Shown: positions 9,987 to 18,926 of the stretch, piece after piece
Layout: the number at the start of each line of letters is the position of its first letter
Numbering within the stretch: the stretch's first letter is position 1
Source of the DNA: a bacterium
GTDB taxonomy: Bacteria > Bacteroidota > Bacteroidia > Cytophagales > Cyclobacteriaceae
DNA length: 32,688 nucleotides
Assembly: GCA_024743255.1 (NCBI GenBank)
Contig: JANSWY010000059.1
Span: 1 to 32,688, forward strand
Reading direction: 5' to 3'
Notes under the pieces: model-generated
Seen by the model: only the letters and a program-made list of their open reading frames with translations
What the model was told of the DNA's origin: nothing
Databases searched by the model: none
Translations under genes and position numbers: made by a program

Positions 9987-10274
9987 ATGAGTGTATTAAT
10001 TAAGCCCTTAGTAACAGAAAAAGTATCTGCCATGAACGAAGATGGTAAGTACGGATTTGTTGTAAGCAAGGATGCAAATAAGATCCAGATTAAGACTGCC
10101 GTAGAAAAGGCATACGGAGTAACTGTTGAAAGTGTAAACACTATGGTTTATCCTGGTAAAACAAAATCAAGATATACCAAGTCAAGAATTATCACTGGTA
10201 CTACTCCATCATTTAAGAAAGCCATTGTGAAAGTATCAGATGGTGATGTTATTGATTTTTACAGTGGTATTTAA
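9987..10274 (+). CDS. rplW: 50S ribosomal protein uL23
   Basis: uL23 (95 residues) sits at the tunnel exit, where it docks trigger factor and the signal recognition particle. Typical elements are the start VLIKPLVTEKVSAMNEDGKY, VEKAYGVTVESVNTMVYPGK and the short end DGDVIDFYSGI. It begins 1 base after the rplD stop and ends 13 bases before rplB. Size is standard for the family. Confidence 0.96.
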   Translation: MSVLIKPLVTEKVSAMNEDGKYGFVVSKDANKIQIKTAVEKAYGVTVESVNTMVYPGKTKSRYTKSRIITGTTPSFKKAIVKVSDGDVIDFYSGI

Positions 10275-10287
10275 AATATAGATTAAA

Positions 10288-11109
10288 ATGGCTGTTAAGA
10301 AATTAAGACCGATAACCCCAGGACAAAGGTACAGAGTAGCTCCTGTATTTGACGAGATCACTGCGTCAAAACCTGAGAAGTCTCTTACAAAGTCTACTAA
10401 AAGAAATGGTGGTAGAAACAATTCCGGAAGGATGACCATCAGAAACGTAGGAGGAGGTCACAAAAAGAAATATAGAGTAATTGACTTCAAAAGACAGAAG
10501 CATAACATTCCTGCAACTGTTAAGTCAATAGAGTACGATCCAATGAGAACAGCCAGAATAGCGCTATTATTCTACGCTGATGGAGAAAAGAGCTATATCA
10601 TCGCTCCTGAAAACCTTGCGGTTGATACGCAGGTAATTTCTGGACCAGGTGTTGCTCCTGAGGTTGGAAACGCACTACCTCTTTCTGAGATTCCTTTAGG
10701 TACGATTGTTCATAACATTGAAATCAAACCTGGTAAAGGAGCTGCAATGGCTAGAAGTGCTGGATCTTATGCACAGCTTGTTGCAAGAGAAGGAAAGTAT
10801 GCTACTTTGAAACTTCCTTCAGGTGAGATGAGAATGGTGCTTGTTACTTGTTACGCGACTGTTGGTACTGTTTCTAACGGAGACCACATGAACGTAAGAC
10901 TTGGAAAAGCCGGAAGAAACAGATGGTTAGGTAGAAGACCTAGAGTAAGAGGTGTTGCTATGAACCCAGTTGATCACCCAATGGGAGGTGGTGAAGGTAA
11001 ATCTTCAGGAGGTCATCCAAGATCTAGAACAGGTCTTTACTCTAAAGGTAAGAAGACAAGAACACCTAAGAAGTATTCAAATAACTTAATTATTAGCAAA
11101 AGAAAATAA
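10288..11109 (+). CDS. rplB: 50S ribosomal protein uL2
   Basis: uL2 (273 residues) is required for subunit association and peptidyl-transferase activity. The C-terminal signature is [21 protein letters not shown]; His230 corresponds to the His229 of E. coli that is important for activity. The N-terminal SH3/OB region and the [20 protein letters not shown] stretch are intact. Its stop overlaps the rpsS start by one base (TAATG at 11107-11111), the first of three consecutive such junctions. Confidence 0.98.
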   Translation: MAVKKLRPITPGQRYRVAPVFDEITASKPEKSLTKSTKRNGGRNNSGRMTIRNVGGGHKKKYRVIDFKRQKHNIPATVKSIEYDPMRTARIALLFYADGEKSYIIAPENLAVDTQVISGPGVAPEVGNALPLSEIPLGTIVHNIEIKPGKGAAMARSAGSYAQLVAREGKYATLKLPSGEMRMVLVTCYATVGTVSNGDHMNVRLGKAGRNRWLGRRPRVRGVAMNPVDHPMGGGEGKSSGGHPRSRTGLYSKGKKTRTPKKYSNNLIISKRK

Positions 11110-11387
11110 TGGGAAGATCTCTAAAAAAAGGACCATATATCGACTTCAGGTTAGTAAACAAAGTTGATAACATGAATGAGTCTGGTAAGAAGTCTGTGAT
11201 CAAAACTTGGTCAAGGAGATCAATGATCTCTCCTGATTTTGTAGGCCATACTTTCGCAGTACATAACGGAAACAAATTCATTCCAGTATTTGTGACTGAA
11301 AACATGGTAGGACACAAACTTGGTGAATTCTCACCAACAAGGAATTATAGAGGTCATGTTGCCAAAAAAGATAAAGGTAAAAGGTAA
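11109..11387 (+). CDS. rpsS: 30S ribosomal protein uS19
   Basis: uS19 (92 residues) forms part of the 30S head near the A-site finger and pairs with uS13. The start [20 protein letters not shown] and the motif [20 protein letters not shown] are diagnostic, as is [20 protein letters not shown] near the end. It overlaps rplB upstream and rplV downstream by one base each through TAATG junctions. Confidence 0.98.
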   Translation: MGRSLKKGPYIDFRLVNKVDNMNESGKKSVIKTWSRRSMISPDFVGHTFAVHNGNKFIPVFVTENMVGHKLGEFSPTRNYRGHVAKKDKGKR

Positions 11388-11866
11388 TGGAAACTACTGA
11401 AAGCACAAAAATCAAAAAGTCCGTAAGGATTAGGCTTCAGAAGGAGGCAGCTAAGCAAGCCAAAGAAGAAAACTCTGGAAACCAGGGTGCAGCTGCTGCT
11501 GGACTAAAGAACGTACCTACTTCTCCAAGAAAAATGAGAGTAGTTGCTGATATGATCAGAGGTCAAAGAGTAAATTACGCTTTGAACATCTTGAAATTTG
11601 AAGCTAAGAAAGGTTCTGGAGTTCTTGAAAAACTTTTGCTTTCAGCCATTGCAAACTGGCAAAGCAAGAATGAAGACGTGAAAATCGAAGAAGCTGATCT
11701 TTATGTGAAAGAAATTTCGGTTGATAGCGGAAGAATTCTAAAAAGATTGAGACCTGCTCCTCAAGGTAGAGCTCACAGAATCAGAAAAAGATCAAACCAC
11801 GTAAACATCGTGATTGATAACCATTCTGAAGAAACTAATCAAGAATCTAATAACGAAAGCAAATAA
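11387..11866 (+). CDS. rplV: 50S ribosomal protein uL22 with N- and C-terminal extensions
   Basis: uL22 (159 residues) reaches into the peptide tunnel, and its beta-hairpin contributes to macrolide sensitivity. The core starts around residue 41 with [20 protein letters not shown] and ends around residue 146 with [20 protein letters not shown]. About 40 residues precede the core (basic, then [18 protein letters not shown]) and an acidic Asn/Glu tail follows it. E. coli L22 has 110 residues. The N-terminal extension is, to my knowledge, common in Bacteroidota. The start is fixed by the TAATG junction with rpsS; rpsC starts on the same kind of junction. Confidence 0.96.
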   Translation: METTESTKIKKSVRIRLQKEAAKQAKEENSGNQGAAAAGLKNVPTSPRKMRVVADMIRGQRVNYALNILKFEAKKGSGVLEKLLLSAIANWQSKNEDVKIEEADLYVKEISVDSGRILKRLRPAPQGRAHRIRKRSNHVNIVIDNHSEETNQESNNESK

Positions 11867-12600
11867 TGGGACAGAAAGTTAATCCAACTGCATTTAGATT
11901 AGGAATCGTAAAAGGATGGGATTCTAACTGGTTCGGAGGAAGAACATTCCCTGAGAAGTTAGTTGAGGATCAGAAGATCAGAAAATATTTATACGCAAGG
12001 ATCCCTAAAGGAGGTATTGCGAAAATAGTGATCGAAAGAACACTAAAAAGAATAACCCTTACTATTCATACTGCTAGACCTGGTGTTGTTATCGGAAAAG
12101 GTGGTAGTGAAGTAGATAAGATCAAAGAAGAGTTGAAGAAACTTACTGGTAAGGATCTTCAAATCAATATCTACGAAATCAAAAGACCTGAGCTTGATGC
12201 TAAATTAGTTGGAGAGTCTATCGCTCAACAGCTTAAAGCAAGAATCTCTTACAGAAGAGCGATGAAACAAGCGATCTCATCTGCAATTAGAGTAGGGGCT
12301 CAAGGAATTAAAATCAAAGTATCTGGAAGATTAGGTGGAGCTGAAATGGCAAGATCTGAGCAGTACAAAGAGGGTAGAATTCCTCTGCATACTTTAAGAG
12401 CGGATATCGATTACGCTATTTCAGAAGCTGATACAGTTTATGGAAAGATCGGTATCAAAGTTTGGATCTTCAAAGGAGAGGTATTCGGTAAGAGAGACCT
12501 TTCACCAAATGTAGGTTTAGGAAACGAAGGCGGTGGCAATCGTAGAAGAAGACCTCAAGGTGGTAACGATGGAGGACCAAAAAGAAAAAGAAGACAATAA
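11866..12600 (+). CDS. rpsC: 30S ribosomal protein uS3
   Basis: uS3 (244 residues) lies at the mRNA entry channel of the 30S subunit. The KH domain carries [19 protein letters not shown] with the GKGG loop. The C-terminal domain includes [20 protein letters not shown] and [15 protein letters not shown]. The last 30 residues are a flexible, very basic Gly/Arg tail ([20 protein letters not shown]). It overlaps rplV by one base. A 28-base gap follows before rplP. Confidence 0.98.
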   Translation: MGQKVNPTAFRLGIVKGWDSNWFGGRTFPEKLVEDQKIRKYLYARIPKGGIAKIVIERTLKRITLTIHTARPGVVIGKGGSEVDKIKEELKKLTGKDLQINIYEIKRPELDAKLVGESIAQQLKARISYRRAMKQAISSAIRVGAQGIKIKVSGRLGGAEMARSEQYKEGRIPLHTLRADIDYAISEADTVYGKIGIKVWIFKGEVFGKRDLSPNVGLGNEGGGNRRRRPQGGNDGGPKRKRRQ

Positions 12601-12628
12601 TTATAGGCATTAAATAGGTTAACAGAAG

Positions 12629-13048
12629 ATGTTACAGCCAAAAAGAACCAAGTTTAGAAAAAAGCAGAAAGGTAGAGTAAAAGGACTTGCTCAAAGAGGA
12701 CATACCTTAGCATTCGGTACTTTCGGTATCAAAGCATTGGAGCCTGGATGGATTACAAGTAGACAAATTGAAGCTGCTCGTATTGCCATGACAAGAGCAA
12801 TGAAAAGAGAAGGTCAGGTTTGGATCAGAATTTTCCCAGACAAACCTGTAACTAAAAAGCCTGCTGAAGTAAGGATGGGTAAAGGTAAAGGAGCTCCAGA
12901 ATACTGGGTTGCTACTGTTAGACCAGGAACTATCTTGTTCGAATCTGCAGGTGTTCCTAGGGAACTTGGTCAGGAATCTTTGAGATTGGCTGCTCAGAAG
13001 TTACCTATCAAAACAAAGTTTGTTGTAAGAAGGGATTATCAAGGATAA
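12629..13048 (+). CDS. rplP: 50S ribosomal protein uL16
   Basis: uL16 (139 residues) organises the A-site region of the 50S subunit. Diagnostic segments are [19 protein letters not shown] at the start, [20 protein letters not shown] and [19 protein letters not shown]. The conserved Arg that YcfD-type hydroxylases modify in some bacteria lies within such a block, but no modifying gene is in this window. It is 4 bases from rpmC. Length is normal. Confidence 0.98.
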   Translation: MLQPKRTKFRKKQKGRVKGLAQRGHTLAFGTFGIKALEPGWITSRQIEAARIAMTRAMKREGQVWIRIFPDKPVTKKPAEVRMGKGKGAPEYWVATVRPGTILFESAGVPRELGQESLRLAAQKLPIKTKFVVRRDYQG

Positions 13049-13052
13049 GATC

Positions 13053-13247
13053 ATGAAGAATTCAGAAATTAAAGGACTTACGCTTGACGAATTGAAAGGT
13101 CGATTGGTTACAGAAGTTGAGAACTATCAAAAATTGAAGTTTGCTCATGACATCACTCCAATTGAAAATCCAAGCAAGATTAAACAAGCAAGAAAGCTTG
13201 TAGCAAGAATTAAAACTGAAATCCGAGCTAAAGAGCTTGCTAATTAA
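13053..13247 (+). CDS. rpmC: 50S ribosomal protein uL29
   Basis: uL29 (64 residues) is a small two-helix protein next to uL23 at the tunnel exit. The pattern [20 protein letters not shown] ... [20 protein letters not shown] and the final [14 protein letters not shown] is typical. Its position between rplP and rpsQ is the conserved one. It ends 7 bases before the chosen rpsQ ATG. Confidence 0.96.
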   Translation: MKNSEIKGLTLDELKGRLVTEVENYQKLKFAHDITPIENPSKIKQARKLVARIKTEIRAKELAN

Positions 13248-13254
13248 TACGCAG

Positions 13255-13509
13255 ATGGAAAGAAATTTAAGAAAGGAAAGAGTTGGTCAGGTTGTAAGTA
13301 ACAAAATGGATAAAACCATAACAGTTACAGTATCAAGAAAGATCAAACACCCAATGTACGGTAAGTTCGTTGCGAAGACTACTAAATTCACTGCCCATGA
13401 TGCAGACAATGCTTGCGGCATTGGAGATACAGTAAAGATTATGGAGACTCGACCGCTTAGTAAAAACAAGCGATGGAGACTTGTAGAAATTTTAGAAAGA
13501 GCGAAATAA
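13255..13509 (+). CDS. rpsQ: 30S ribosomal protein uS17
   Basis: uS17 (84 residues) is a primary 16S rRNA-binding protein with an OB fold. Seen are [38 protein letters not shown] and [20 protein letters not shown] chose the ATG at 13255, giving [11 protein letters not shown]. The frame is open further up to a TTG at 13237, but that would overlap rpmC by 11 bases and add residues not found in the family. rplN starts 1 base after the stop. Confidence 0.96.
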   Translation: MERNLRKERVGQVVSNKMDKTITVTVSRKIKHPMYGKFVAKTTKFTAHDADNACGIGDTVKIMETRPLSKNKRWRLVEILERAK

Positions 13510-13510
13510 G

Positions 13511-13879
13511 ATGATACAGCAAGAATCAAGATTGAGCGTAGCTGATAATAGCGGAGCTAAAGAAGTACTTTGTATTAGAGTACTCGGAGGTACTGGAAGA
13601 AGATATGCTTCTGTTGGAGATAAGATTGTTGTTACTGTAAAATCTGCTCTTTCATCTAGTAGCCTTAAGAAAGGTACAGTTTCTAAAGCAGTAATTGTTA
13701 GGACTAAGAAAGAAGTTAGAAGAAAAGATGGTTCGTATATCAGATTTGAGGATAACGCAGCTGTTCTTCTTAACACTAACGATGAACCTAGAGGAACTAG
13801 GATTTTTGGCCCTGTTGCCAGAGAATTAAGAGAAAAGCAATTCATGAAAATTGTTTCATTAGCACCTGAGGTACTTTAA
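13511..13879 (+). CDS. rplN: 50S ribosomal protein uL14
   Basis: uL14 (122 residues) is at the subunit interface and is the docking site of the silencing factor RsfS. The start [20 protein letters not shown], the block [19 protein letters not shown] and the end [19 protein letters not shown] are diagnostic. Length is the standard 122. It begins 1 base after rpsQ and is followed 12 bases later by rplX. Confidence 0.98.
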   Translation: MIQQESRLSVADNSGAKEVLCIRVLGGTGRRYASVGDKIVVTVKSALSSSSLKKGTVSKAVIVRTKKEVRRKDGSYIRFEDNAAVLLNTNDEPRGTRIFGPVARELREKQFMKIVSLAPEVL

Positions 13880-13891
13880 GTAATTAGAACA

Positions 13892-14212
13892 ATGAAAGTG
13901 AAACTAAAAATTAAAAAGGGAGATACAGTAAAAGTTATTGCTGGAAACTCTAACGGTAAAACTGGAAAAGTTCTTGAAGTATTTACTGATAAGAACAGAG
14001 CAATTGTAGAAGGAGTTAACATGATCACAAAACATGTTAAACCATCTGCTACAAATCCTGAAGGTGGATTGAACAATACTGAAGCTTCTATACATATCAG
14101 TAACTTGATGCTAGTAGATCCTTCAAGTGGAGATGCAACAAGAGTTGGAAGAAAGCTTAATAGCGATAATAAGCTTCAGAGATATTCAAAGAAAACCGGA
14201 GAATTTATATAA
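13892..14212 (+). CDS. rplX: 50S ribosomal protein uL24
   Basis: uL24 (106 residues) initiates 50S assembly and lies near the tunnel exit. The KOW motif is in [20 protein letters not shown] near the N-terminus (residues 8-27). The middle has [20 protein letters not shown]. The C-terminal [10 protein letters not shown] is conserved. It starts 12 bases after rplN and ends 2 bases before rplE. Size is normal. Confidence 0.96.
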   Translation: MKVKLKIKKGDTVKVIAGNSNGKTGKVLEVFTDKNRAIVEGVNMITKHVKPSATNPEGGLNNTEASIHISNLMLVDPSSGDATRVGRKLNSDNKLQRYSKKTGEFI

Positions 14213-14214
14213 TC

Positions 14215-14766
14215 ATGGCAAACCCTAGATTAAAAGATAAATACTTAGCTGAAATCGTACCTCAATTAAAGGAGAAGTTTCAGTATAAAACAGTAATGCA
14301 GGTTCCTAAAATCACTAAGATTTCAATTAATAAAGGAATTGGAGCTGCAGTTGCTGATAAGAAATTGATTGATACTGGTGTTGAGGAATTAACTCAGATC
14401 TCTGGACAAAAAGCTGTTCCAACGATTGCGAAAAACTCTATCTCGAACTTTAAGTTAAGAGAAGGAATGCCTATCGGAGCAAGAGTGACTTTGAGAGGAG
14501 ATAAAATGTATGAATTTCTTGACAGACTAATGACTGTCGCTTTACCAAGGGTGAGAGACTTCAGAGGAATCAAAGACAAAGGATTTGATGGAAGAGGTAA
14601 CTACACATTAGGAGTTAAAGAGCAAATCATTTTCCCAGAGATTAGCATTGAAAAAGTGAATAAAATATCAGGAATGGATATCACTTTTGTTACCACTGCT
14701 AACACAGACGAAGAAAGCTTTGAATTACTAAAAGCGTTTGGTATGCCATTCGCTCGAAAAAACTAA
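14215..14766 (+). CDS. rplE: 50S ribosomal protein uL5
   Basis: uL5 (183 residues) binds 5S rRNA and forms the central protuberance, bridging to the 30S head. Conserved stretches are [60 protein letters not shown] and [11 protein letters not shown]. In E. coli the S8 repressor site lies near the start of this gene. Here the gap to rplX is only 2 bases, so any such site would have to lie within coding sequence. Confidence 0.98.
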   Translation: MANPRLKDKYLAEIVPQLKEKFQYKTVMQVPKITKISINKGIGAAVADKKLIDTGVEELTQISGQKAVPTIAKNSISNFKLREGMPIGARVTLRGDKMYEFLDRLMTVALPRVRDFRGIKDKGFDGRGNYTLGVKEQIIFPEISIEKVNKISGMDITFVTTANTDEESFELLKAFGMPFARKN

Positions 14767-14770
14767 TATA

Positions 14771-15040
14771 ATGGCTAGAGAATCAGTAAAGGCTAGAGAA
14801 AGAAAAAGAGAAAGACTTGTAGCAAAGTTTGCTGCCAAAAGAGCTGCTTTGAAAGAAGCTGGTGACTGGGAAGGTCTAGACAAATTGCCAAGAAACTCTT
14901 CACCTGTTAGATTACATAACAGATGTAAGCTTACTGGAAGACCAAAAGGATACATGAGAAAGTTCGGTATTTCTAGGGTTACTTTCAGAGAAATGGCTTC
15001 AGATGGAAAGATTCCAGGAGTTACTAAAGCTTCTTGGTAG
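14771..15040 (+). CDS. rpsN: 30S ribosomal protein uS14, zinc-free form
   Basis: This 89-residue uS14 belongs to the 30S head. The start [20 protein letters not shown] and the end [20 protein letters not shown] followed by [20 protein letters not shown] are diagnostic. Only one cysteine is present (in HNRCKLTGR), so the CxxC...CxxC zinc site of the C+ form is missing; this is a C- form. The ATG at 14771 gives the family N-terminus. An upstream in-frame TTG at 14738 inside rplE is rejected. An 86-base gap with a promoter follows. Confidence 0.96.
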   Translation: MARESVKARERKRERLVAKFAAKRAALKEAGDWEGLDKLPRNSSPVRLHNRCKLTGRPKGYMRKFGISRVTFREMASDGKIPGVTKASW

Positions 15041-15078
15041 ATTTTATCTTAATTTTTTCTTATTACGATATAAATCAT

Positions 15079-15086
15079 TAACTTTG
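15079..15086 (+). promoter_or_regulatory. Internal promoter before rpsH (-7 element)
   Basis: TAACTTTG fits TAnnTTTG exactly and is followed by CACCCC, like the TTTGCA context of the rplC promoter. No TTTG is found at the right distance upstream; a run of T at 15053-15058 may act as a weak -33 box. It lies in an 86-base gap, much larger than the usual 1-12 bases within this operon, which supports a real internal promoter. Confidence 0.6.
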
Positions 15087-15087
15087 C

Positions 15088-15108
15088 ACCCCTGTTCGCG
15101 CAGTGGGT
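15088..15108 (+). promoter_or_regulatory. Hairpin in the rpsH 5' leader
   Basis: ACCCCTG (15088-15094) pairs with CAG-GGGT (15101-15103 and 15105-15108), with a single bulged T at 15104 and a TTCGCG loop. It sits at or just after the expected start site of the rpsH promoter and ends 18 bases before the ATG. A bulged helix is the kind of structure S8 binds, so autoregulation is possible but unproven. Confidence 0.4.
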
Positions 15109-15126
15109 TTTAAATTTATAAAGTAT

Positions 15127-15522
15127 ATGACAGATCCAATAGCAGATTATTTGACCAGATTGAGGAATGCCATCAAGGCAAATCACAAGGTTGTTGATGT
15201 TCCTGCTTCTAATATAAAGAAAGAGATTACTAAGGTTCTTTACGATCAAGGATTTATAAGAAGTTATAAGTTCGAGGATAGTAAAGTACAGGGTAACATT
15301 AAAATAGCATTGAAATACAATGCTGCTACTAAGCAATCTGCAATTATCAAATTGGAGAGAGCTAGTAAGCCTGGATTAAGAAAATATAGTAAAGCAGAAT
15401 CTACTCCTAGAGTATTAAATGGTTTAGGTATCGCTATCATGTCTACTTCTAAAGGAGTGATGACTGGTAAAGAAGCTAAAGCCAACAATGTTGGGGGTGA
15501 AGTTCTTTGTTACGTTTATTAA
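15127..15522 (+). CDS. rpsH: 30S ribosomal protein uS8
   Basis: uS8 (131 residues) binds the central domain of 16S rRNA and in E. coli represses the spc operon. The start MTDPIADYLTRLRNAIKANH is the family N-terminus and fixes the ATG at 15127; the frame extends 24 bases upstream to a TTG that is not used. The C-terminal signature STPRVLNGLGIAIMSTSKGV with MTGKEAKANNVGGEVLCYVY is intact. It has its own candidate promoter and leader hairpin. Confidence 0.97.
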   Translation: MTDPIADYLTRLRNAIKANHKVVDVPASNIKKEITKVLYDQGFIRSYKFEDSKVQGNIKIALKYNAATKQSAIIKLERASKPGLRKYSKAESTPRVLNGLGIAIMSTSKGVMTGKEAKANNVGGEVLCYVY

Positions 15523-15534
15523 TATTTGTGAATA

Positions 15535-16086
15535 ATGTCAAGAATAGGTAAAAAACCGATTACTCTTCCTAAAGACGTTACTGTTACTATAGATGGTAAT
15601 ATTGTAACATCTAAAGGACCTAAAGGAGAGTTAACTCAAACTATCGATCCTGATATGGTTGTGAAGATGGAAGAAGGCCAGGTAGTAGTTGAAAGACCTA
15701 CTGAGCAGAAGAGACATAAAGCCATGCACGGTCTATATAGATCTTTGATAAACAACATGGTAGAAGGAGTTAGTGAGGGTTATAGCAAAAAGCTTGAGTT
15801 AGTTGGTGTTGGTTACAAAGCCGCTGTTTCACAAAATGTTTTGGAACTAAACCTTGGCTATTCACACAACATTTACCTTGCAGTTCCTACTGAAGTTAAA
15901 GTTACAGCGGAAACTCAAAAAGGTAAGAACCCAATAGTTACTTTAGAATCAGCTGATAAGCAATTGATTGGACAAGTAGCTGCAAAAATTAGGTCTCTTA
16001 GAAAAATTGAACCTTACAAAGGAAAAGGTATCAAGTTTGTTGGAGAGCAAATTAGAAGAAAAGCTGGTAAAACTGCTGCTAAATAA
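15535..16086 (+). CDS. rplF: 50S ribosomal protein uL6
   Basis: uL6 (183 residues) lies near the factor-binding site beside the sarcin-ricin loop. It has the duplicated fold: the N-terminal half begins MSRIGKKPITLPKDVTVTID and the second half carries ELVGVGYKAA. The RNA-binding C-terminus has IRSLRKIEPYKGKGIKFVGE followed by QIRRKAGKTAAK. It starts 12 bases after rpsH and ends 7 bases before rplR. Confidence 0.98.
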   Translation: MSRIGKKPITLPKDVTVTIDGNIVTSKGPKGELTQTIDPDMVVKMEEGQVVVERPTEQKRHKAMHGLYRSLINNMVEGVSEGYSKKLELVGVGYKAAVSQNVLELNLGYSHNIYLAVPTEVKVTAETQKGKNPIVTLESADKQLIGQVAAKIRSLRKIEPYKGKGIKFVGEQIRRKAGKTAAK

Positions 16087-16093
16087 TTAGGAT

Positions 16094-16444
16094 ATGGCTA
16101 TTAGCAAAGAACAGAGAAGAAAAAGAATTAGACTAGGGATAAGGAGAAAAATTAGTGGTACTGCTGATATTCCTAGATTGTCTGTATTCAAAAGTAATAA
16201 AGGTATCTACGTACAATTGATTGATGATGTAAATGGAACTACAATTACGTCATCTTCTTCGAAAGAAATTGGCCAGGCAGGAAAGGTTAATATTGAAGTT
16301 TCAACAAGCGTAGGGAAAGCAATAGCTGAGAAGGCTAAGAAGAGTGGAGTTGAAACTGTTGTATTCGATAGAGGTGGATACCCATATCACGGAAAAGTTA
16401 AAGCCCTTGCTGAAGGTGCTAGAGAAGGAGGATTGAAATTCTAA
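16094..16444 (+). CDS. rplR: 50S ribosomal protein uL18
   Basis: uL18 (116 residues) binds 5S rRNA with uL5 in the central protuberance. The basic N-terminus ([20 protein letters not shown]), [19 protein letters not shown] and the final [20 protein letters not shown] with EGGLKF are diagnostic. Gap to rpsE is 5 bases. Confidence 0.97.
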   Translation: MAISKEQRRKRIRLGIRRKISGTADIPRLSVFKSNKGIYVQLIDDVNGTTITSSSSKEIGQAGKVNIEVSTSVGKAIAEKAKKSGVETVVFDRGGYPYHGKVKALAEGAREGGLKF

Positions 16445-16449
16445 TAGCT

Positions 16450-16968
16450 ATGTCTCAGAAGAATATAAAAACATTAAAAGCTAGCGAAATCGACCTTAAA
16501 GAAAAGGTTGTAGCAATCAAAAGAGTTGCCAAAGTGGTGAAAGGTGGTAGAAGATTCAGCTTCTCTGCGATTGTGGTTGTTGGTGATGGTAACGGCGTAG
16601 TAGGTTACGGATTAGGAAAAGCTAATGAGGTAACTGACGCGATTACTAAAGGTATCGATGATGCTAAAAAGAATCTTGTAAGAGTTCCTGTATTCAGAGG
16701 AACTGTACCTCACGAATGTATTGGAAAATACGGAGGTGGTCTTGTATTGTTGAAGCCAGCTTCTCCTGGTACAGGAGTAATTGCAGGTGGTGCAATGCGT
16801 GCGGTACTTGAGAGTGCAGGTGTGCATGATGTACTAGCTAAGTCCAAAGGTTCTTCTAACCCACACAACGTGGTTAAGGCAACATTTGATGCTTTATCAA
16901 AAATGAGAGATGCTTATTCAGTAGCTCAGCAAAGAGGAGTTTCTTTATCTAAAGTTTTTAACGGATAA
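16450..16968 (+). CDS. rpsE: 30S ribosomal protein uS5
   Basis: uS5 (172 residues) helps form the mRNA entry tunnel and influences decoding accuracy. The double-stranded-RNA-like domain is visible as [20 protein letters not shown] followed by [14 protein letters not shown]. The C-terminal domain has [33 protein letters not shown] split here for length. It lies between rplR and rpmD in the normal spc order. Confidence 0.98.
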   Translation: MSQKNIKTLKASEIDLKEKVVAIKRVAKVVKGGRRFSFSAIVVVGDGNGVVGYGLGKANEVTDAITKGIDDAKKNLVRVPVFRGTVPHECIGKYGGGLVLLKPASPGTGVIAGGAMRAVLESAGVHDVLAKSKGSSNPHNVVKATFDALSKMRDAYSVAQQRGVSLSKVFNG

Positions 16969-16972
16969 GATT

Positions 16973-17152
16973 ATGTCAAAAGTAATTATTACTCAGACAA
17001 GAAGTACAATCAAAAGACCTGAGAATCAAAAGTTGACGATCAAGGCTTTAGGATTAGGAAAGATAAATAAGTCAGTTGAGAAAGAATTGACTCCCCAGAT
17101 TGCTGGGATGATTAAGAAAGTAAGTCATTTAGTTTCTGTTAAAGAATCATAA
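16973..17152 (+). CDS. rpmD: 50S ribosomal protein uL30
   Basis: I translated this short gene by hand: 59 residues, starting [20 protein letters not shown] and ending HLVSVKES before TAA at 17150-17152. The core [20 protein letters not shown] matches the uL30 pattern (LGLgKin...). It fills the 185-base interval between rpsE and rplO, exactly where rpmD lies in the spc operon. It starts 4 bases after rpsE and ends 1 base before rplO. Confidence 0.96.
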   Translation: MSKVIITQTRSTIKRPENQKLTIKALGLGKINKSVEKELTPQIAGMIKKVSHLVSVKES

Positions 17153-17153
17153 G

Positions 17154-17600
17154 ATGAGATTAAATACATTAAAACCTGCTAAAGGTTCAGTTAAGTCTGG
17201 TAAAAGAATTGGTAGAGGTCAGGGTTCTGGTAGAGGCGGAACTTCTACAAGAGGTCATAAAGGAGCTAAGTCAAGATCTGGTTACAGCCAGAAGCTTGGT
17301 TTTGAAGGAGGTCAGATGCCTCTTCAAAGAAGAGTTCCTAAGTTCGGGTTTACCAGTCCAAACAGAGTTGAGACTAAGCCAGTAAACTTAGATGATCTTC
17401 AATCTTTGGCCGAAAAAACTAACGCCTCTGAGATCACTCTTGAATTGTTAAGAGAAAATGGTCTTGTTGGAAAGAACGATGTTGTTAAAGTTCTCGGAAG
17501 AGGTGAATTGAAAGCTAAATTGAAAGTTACGGCTCATTTGTTTTCTAAGACAGCAAAAGAAGCTATTGAAAAATCAGGTGGAGAAGTTGTTACCCTATAA
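17154..17600 (+). CDS. rplO: 50S ribosomal protein uL15
   Basis: uL15 (148 residues) has a long basic N-terminal arm that threads into 23S rRNA. That arm is visible as KRIGRGQGSGRGGTSTRGHK followed by GAKSRSGYSQKLGFEGGQMP. The globular C-terminal domain ends in AHLFSKTAKEAIEKSGGEVV. It starts 1 base after rpmD and ends 3 bases before secY. Confidence 0.98.
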   Translation: MRLNTLKPAKGSVKSGKRIGRGQGSGRGGTSTRGHKGAKSRSGYSQKLGFEGGQMPLQRRVPKFGFTSPNRVETKPVNLDDLQSLAEKTNASEITLELLRENGLVGKNDVVKVLGRGELKAKLKVTAHLFSKTAKEAIEKSGGEVVTL

Positions 17601-17603
17601 GGC

Positions 17604-18920
17604 ATGAAGAAATTTTTTACTACCATAAAGAATATATTTTCAATTGAAGATCTAAGAGTAAGAATCCTAAACACATTAGGGTTTCTTATCATTTTCAGAC
17701 TTGGATCATTCATTGTATTACCTGGAATTGACCCTAATAAAGTAGGGGGTGAAGTAGAAGGTATACTAGGATTTATGGATAACTTCCTTGGGGGAGCTTT
17801 TAGTAATGTTTCGGTTTTTGGGTTAGGTATAATGCCTTACATTTCCGCTTCTATTGTTCTACAGTTACTAACAGTTGCTGTACCATATTTCCAGAAATTA
17901 CAGAAAGAAGGGGATAGCGGAAGAAAAAAGATTAATCAAATAACCAGACTACTCACGATTGCTATTTGTATGGCTCAGTCAGTTGGTTACATCAAAGGTA
18001 CAGTAAGTAGTGATGCCATATTGATCAATGAGAATTTATTCTTGTTAACATCGATGGTGATTTTGACTGCTGGTACTATATTCTGTATGTGGTTAGGTGA
18101 GAAGATCACAGACAAGGGAATCGGTAATGGTATTTCAATGTTAATCATGATTGGAATTATCTCAAGGTTCCCTGGAAGTATATTACAGGAGGCTCTTGCA
18201 AGAGGTATGAGTCAGGCGTTAATCTTCCTATTAGAAATATTAGCACTATTCTTCGTAGTAATGGGAGTTGTTGCACTAGTTCAGGCAGTAAGAAGAATTC
18301 CTGTACAATATGCGAAGCAAGTAGTGGGTAGCAAAGTTTATGGTGGTCAGAGACAGTACATTCCATTGAAGGTGAATAGTGCTGGAGTTATGCCAATTAT
18401 CTTTGCTCAATCTCTTATGTTCGTTCCAGCTTTATTAGCAGGGATCTGGGCACAGGATAATGATATTGCGAACTATGTAGGTACTACTTTCAGCCGAATT
18501 GAGTCTTGGCAGTACAATACATTATTTGCAGTTCTGATTATTGTATTCACATTCTTTTATACAGCAATAACGATTAATCCTAATCAGATTGCTGATGATA
18601 TGAAACGTAATGGGGGCTTTATTCCTGGTATTAAGCCAGGTAAACAGACTTCTGAGTTCATTGATAATGTATTAACTAAAGTAACTCTACCAGGCTCTTT
18701 CTTCTTAGCAATTGTTGCGATTATGCCAGCATTTGCAATTATAGCAGGAGTGAGTAGTGATTTTGCACAGTTTTATGGTGGTACATCCTTACTAATTATG
18801 GTAGGTGTTATACTTGATACGCTGCAGCAAATAGAGAGTCACTTGTTAATGCGTCATTATGAAGGAATGATGAAAAGTGGTAAAGTCAAAGGTAGATCTC
18901 AAAACGTAGCAGTAGCTTAA
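17604..18920 (+). CDS. secY: Protein translocase channel subunit SecY
   Basis: SecY (438 residues) is the inner-membrane pore of the Sec system. Seen are the amphipathic N-terminus with NTLGFLIIFRLGSFIVLPGI, the first channel segment GIMPYISASIVLQLLTVAVP, and the conserved GNGISMLIMIGI region. The cytoplasmic loops include RRIPVQYAKQVVG and NPNQIADDMKRNGGFIPGIK. About ten hydrophobic segments can be counted, as expected. The C-terminus includes the conserved region with LLMRHYEGMMKSGKVKGR. infA follows after 6 bases; no adk or map gene lies between them. Confidence 0.98.
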   Translation: MKKFFTTIKNIFSIEDLRVRILNTLGFLIIFRLGSFIVLPGIDPNKVGGEVEGILGFMDNFLGGAFSNVSVFGLGIMPYISASIVLQLLTVAVPYFQKLQKEGDSGRKKINQITRLLTIAICMAQSVGYIKGTVSSDAILINENLFLLTSMVILTAGTIFCMWLGEKITDKGIGNGISMLIMIGIISRFPGSILQEALARGMSQALIFLLEILALFFVVMGVVALVQAVRRIPVQYAKQVVGSKVYGGQRQYIPLKVNSAGVMPIIFAQSLMFVPALLAGIWAQDNDIANYVGTTFSRIESWQYNTLFAVLIIVFTFFYTAITINPNQIADDMKRNGGFIPGIKPGKQTSEFIDNVLTKVTLPGSFFLAIVAIMPAFAIIAGVSSDFAQFYGGTSLLIMVGVILDTLQQIESHLLMRHYEGMMKSGKVKGRSQNVAVA

Positions 18921-18926
18921 TTCGAC

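Noticed and set aside
14738-14770. TTG start for rpsN inside rplE
   Set aside because: The family N-terminus [11 protein letters not shown] begins at the ATG at 14771, 4 bases after the rplE stop.
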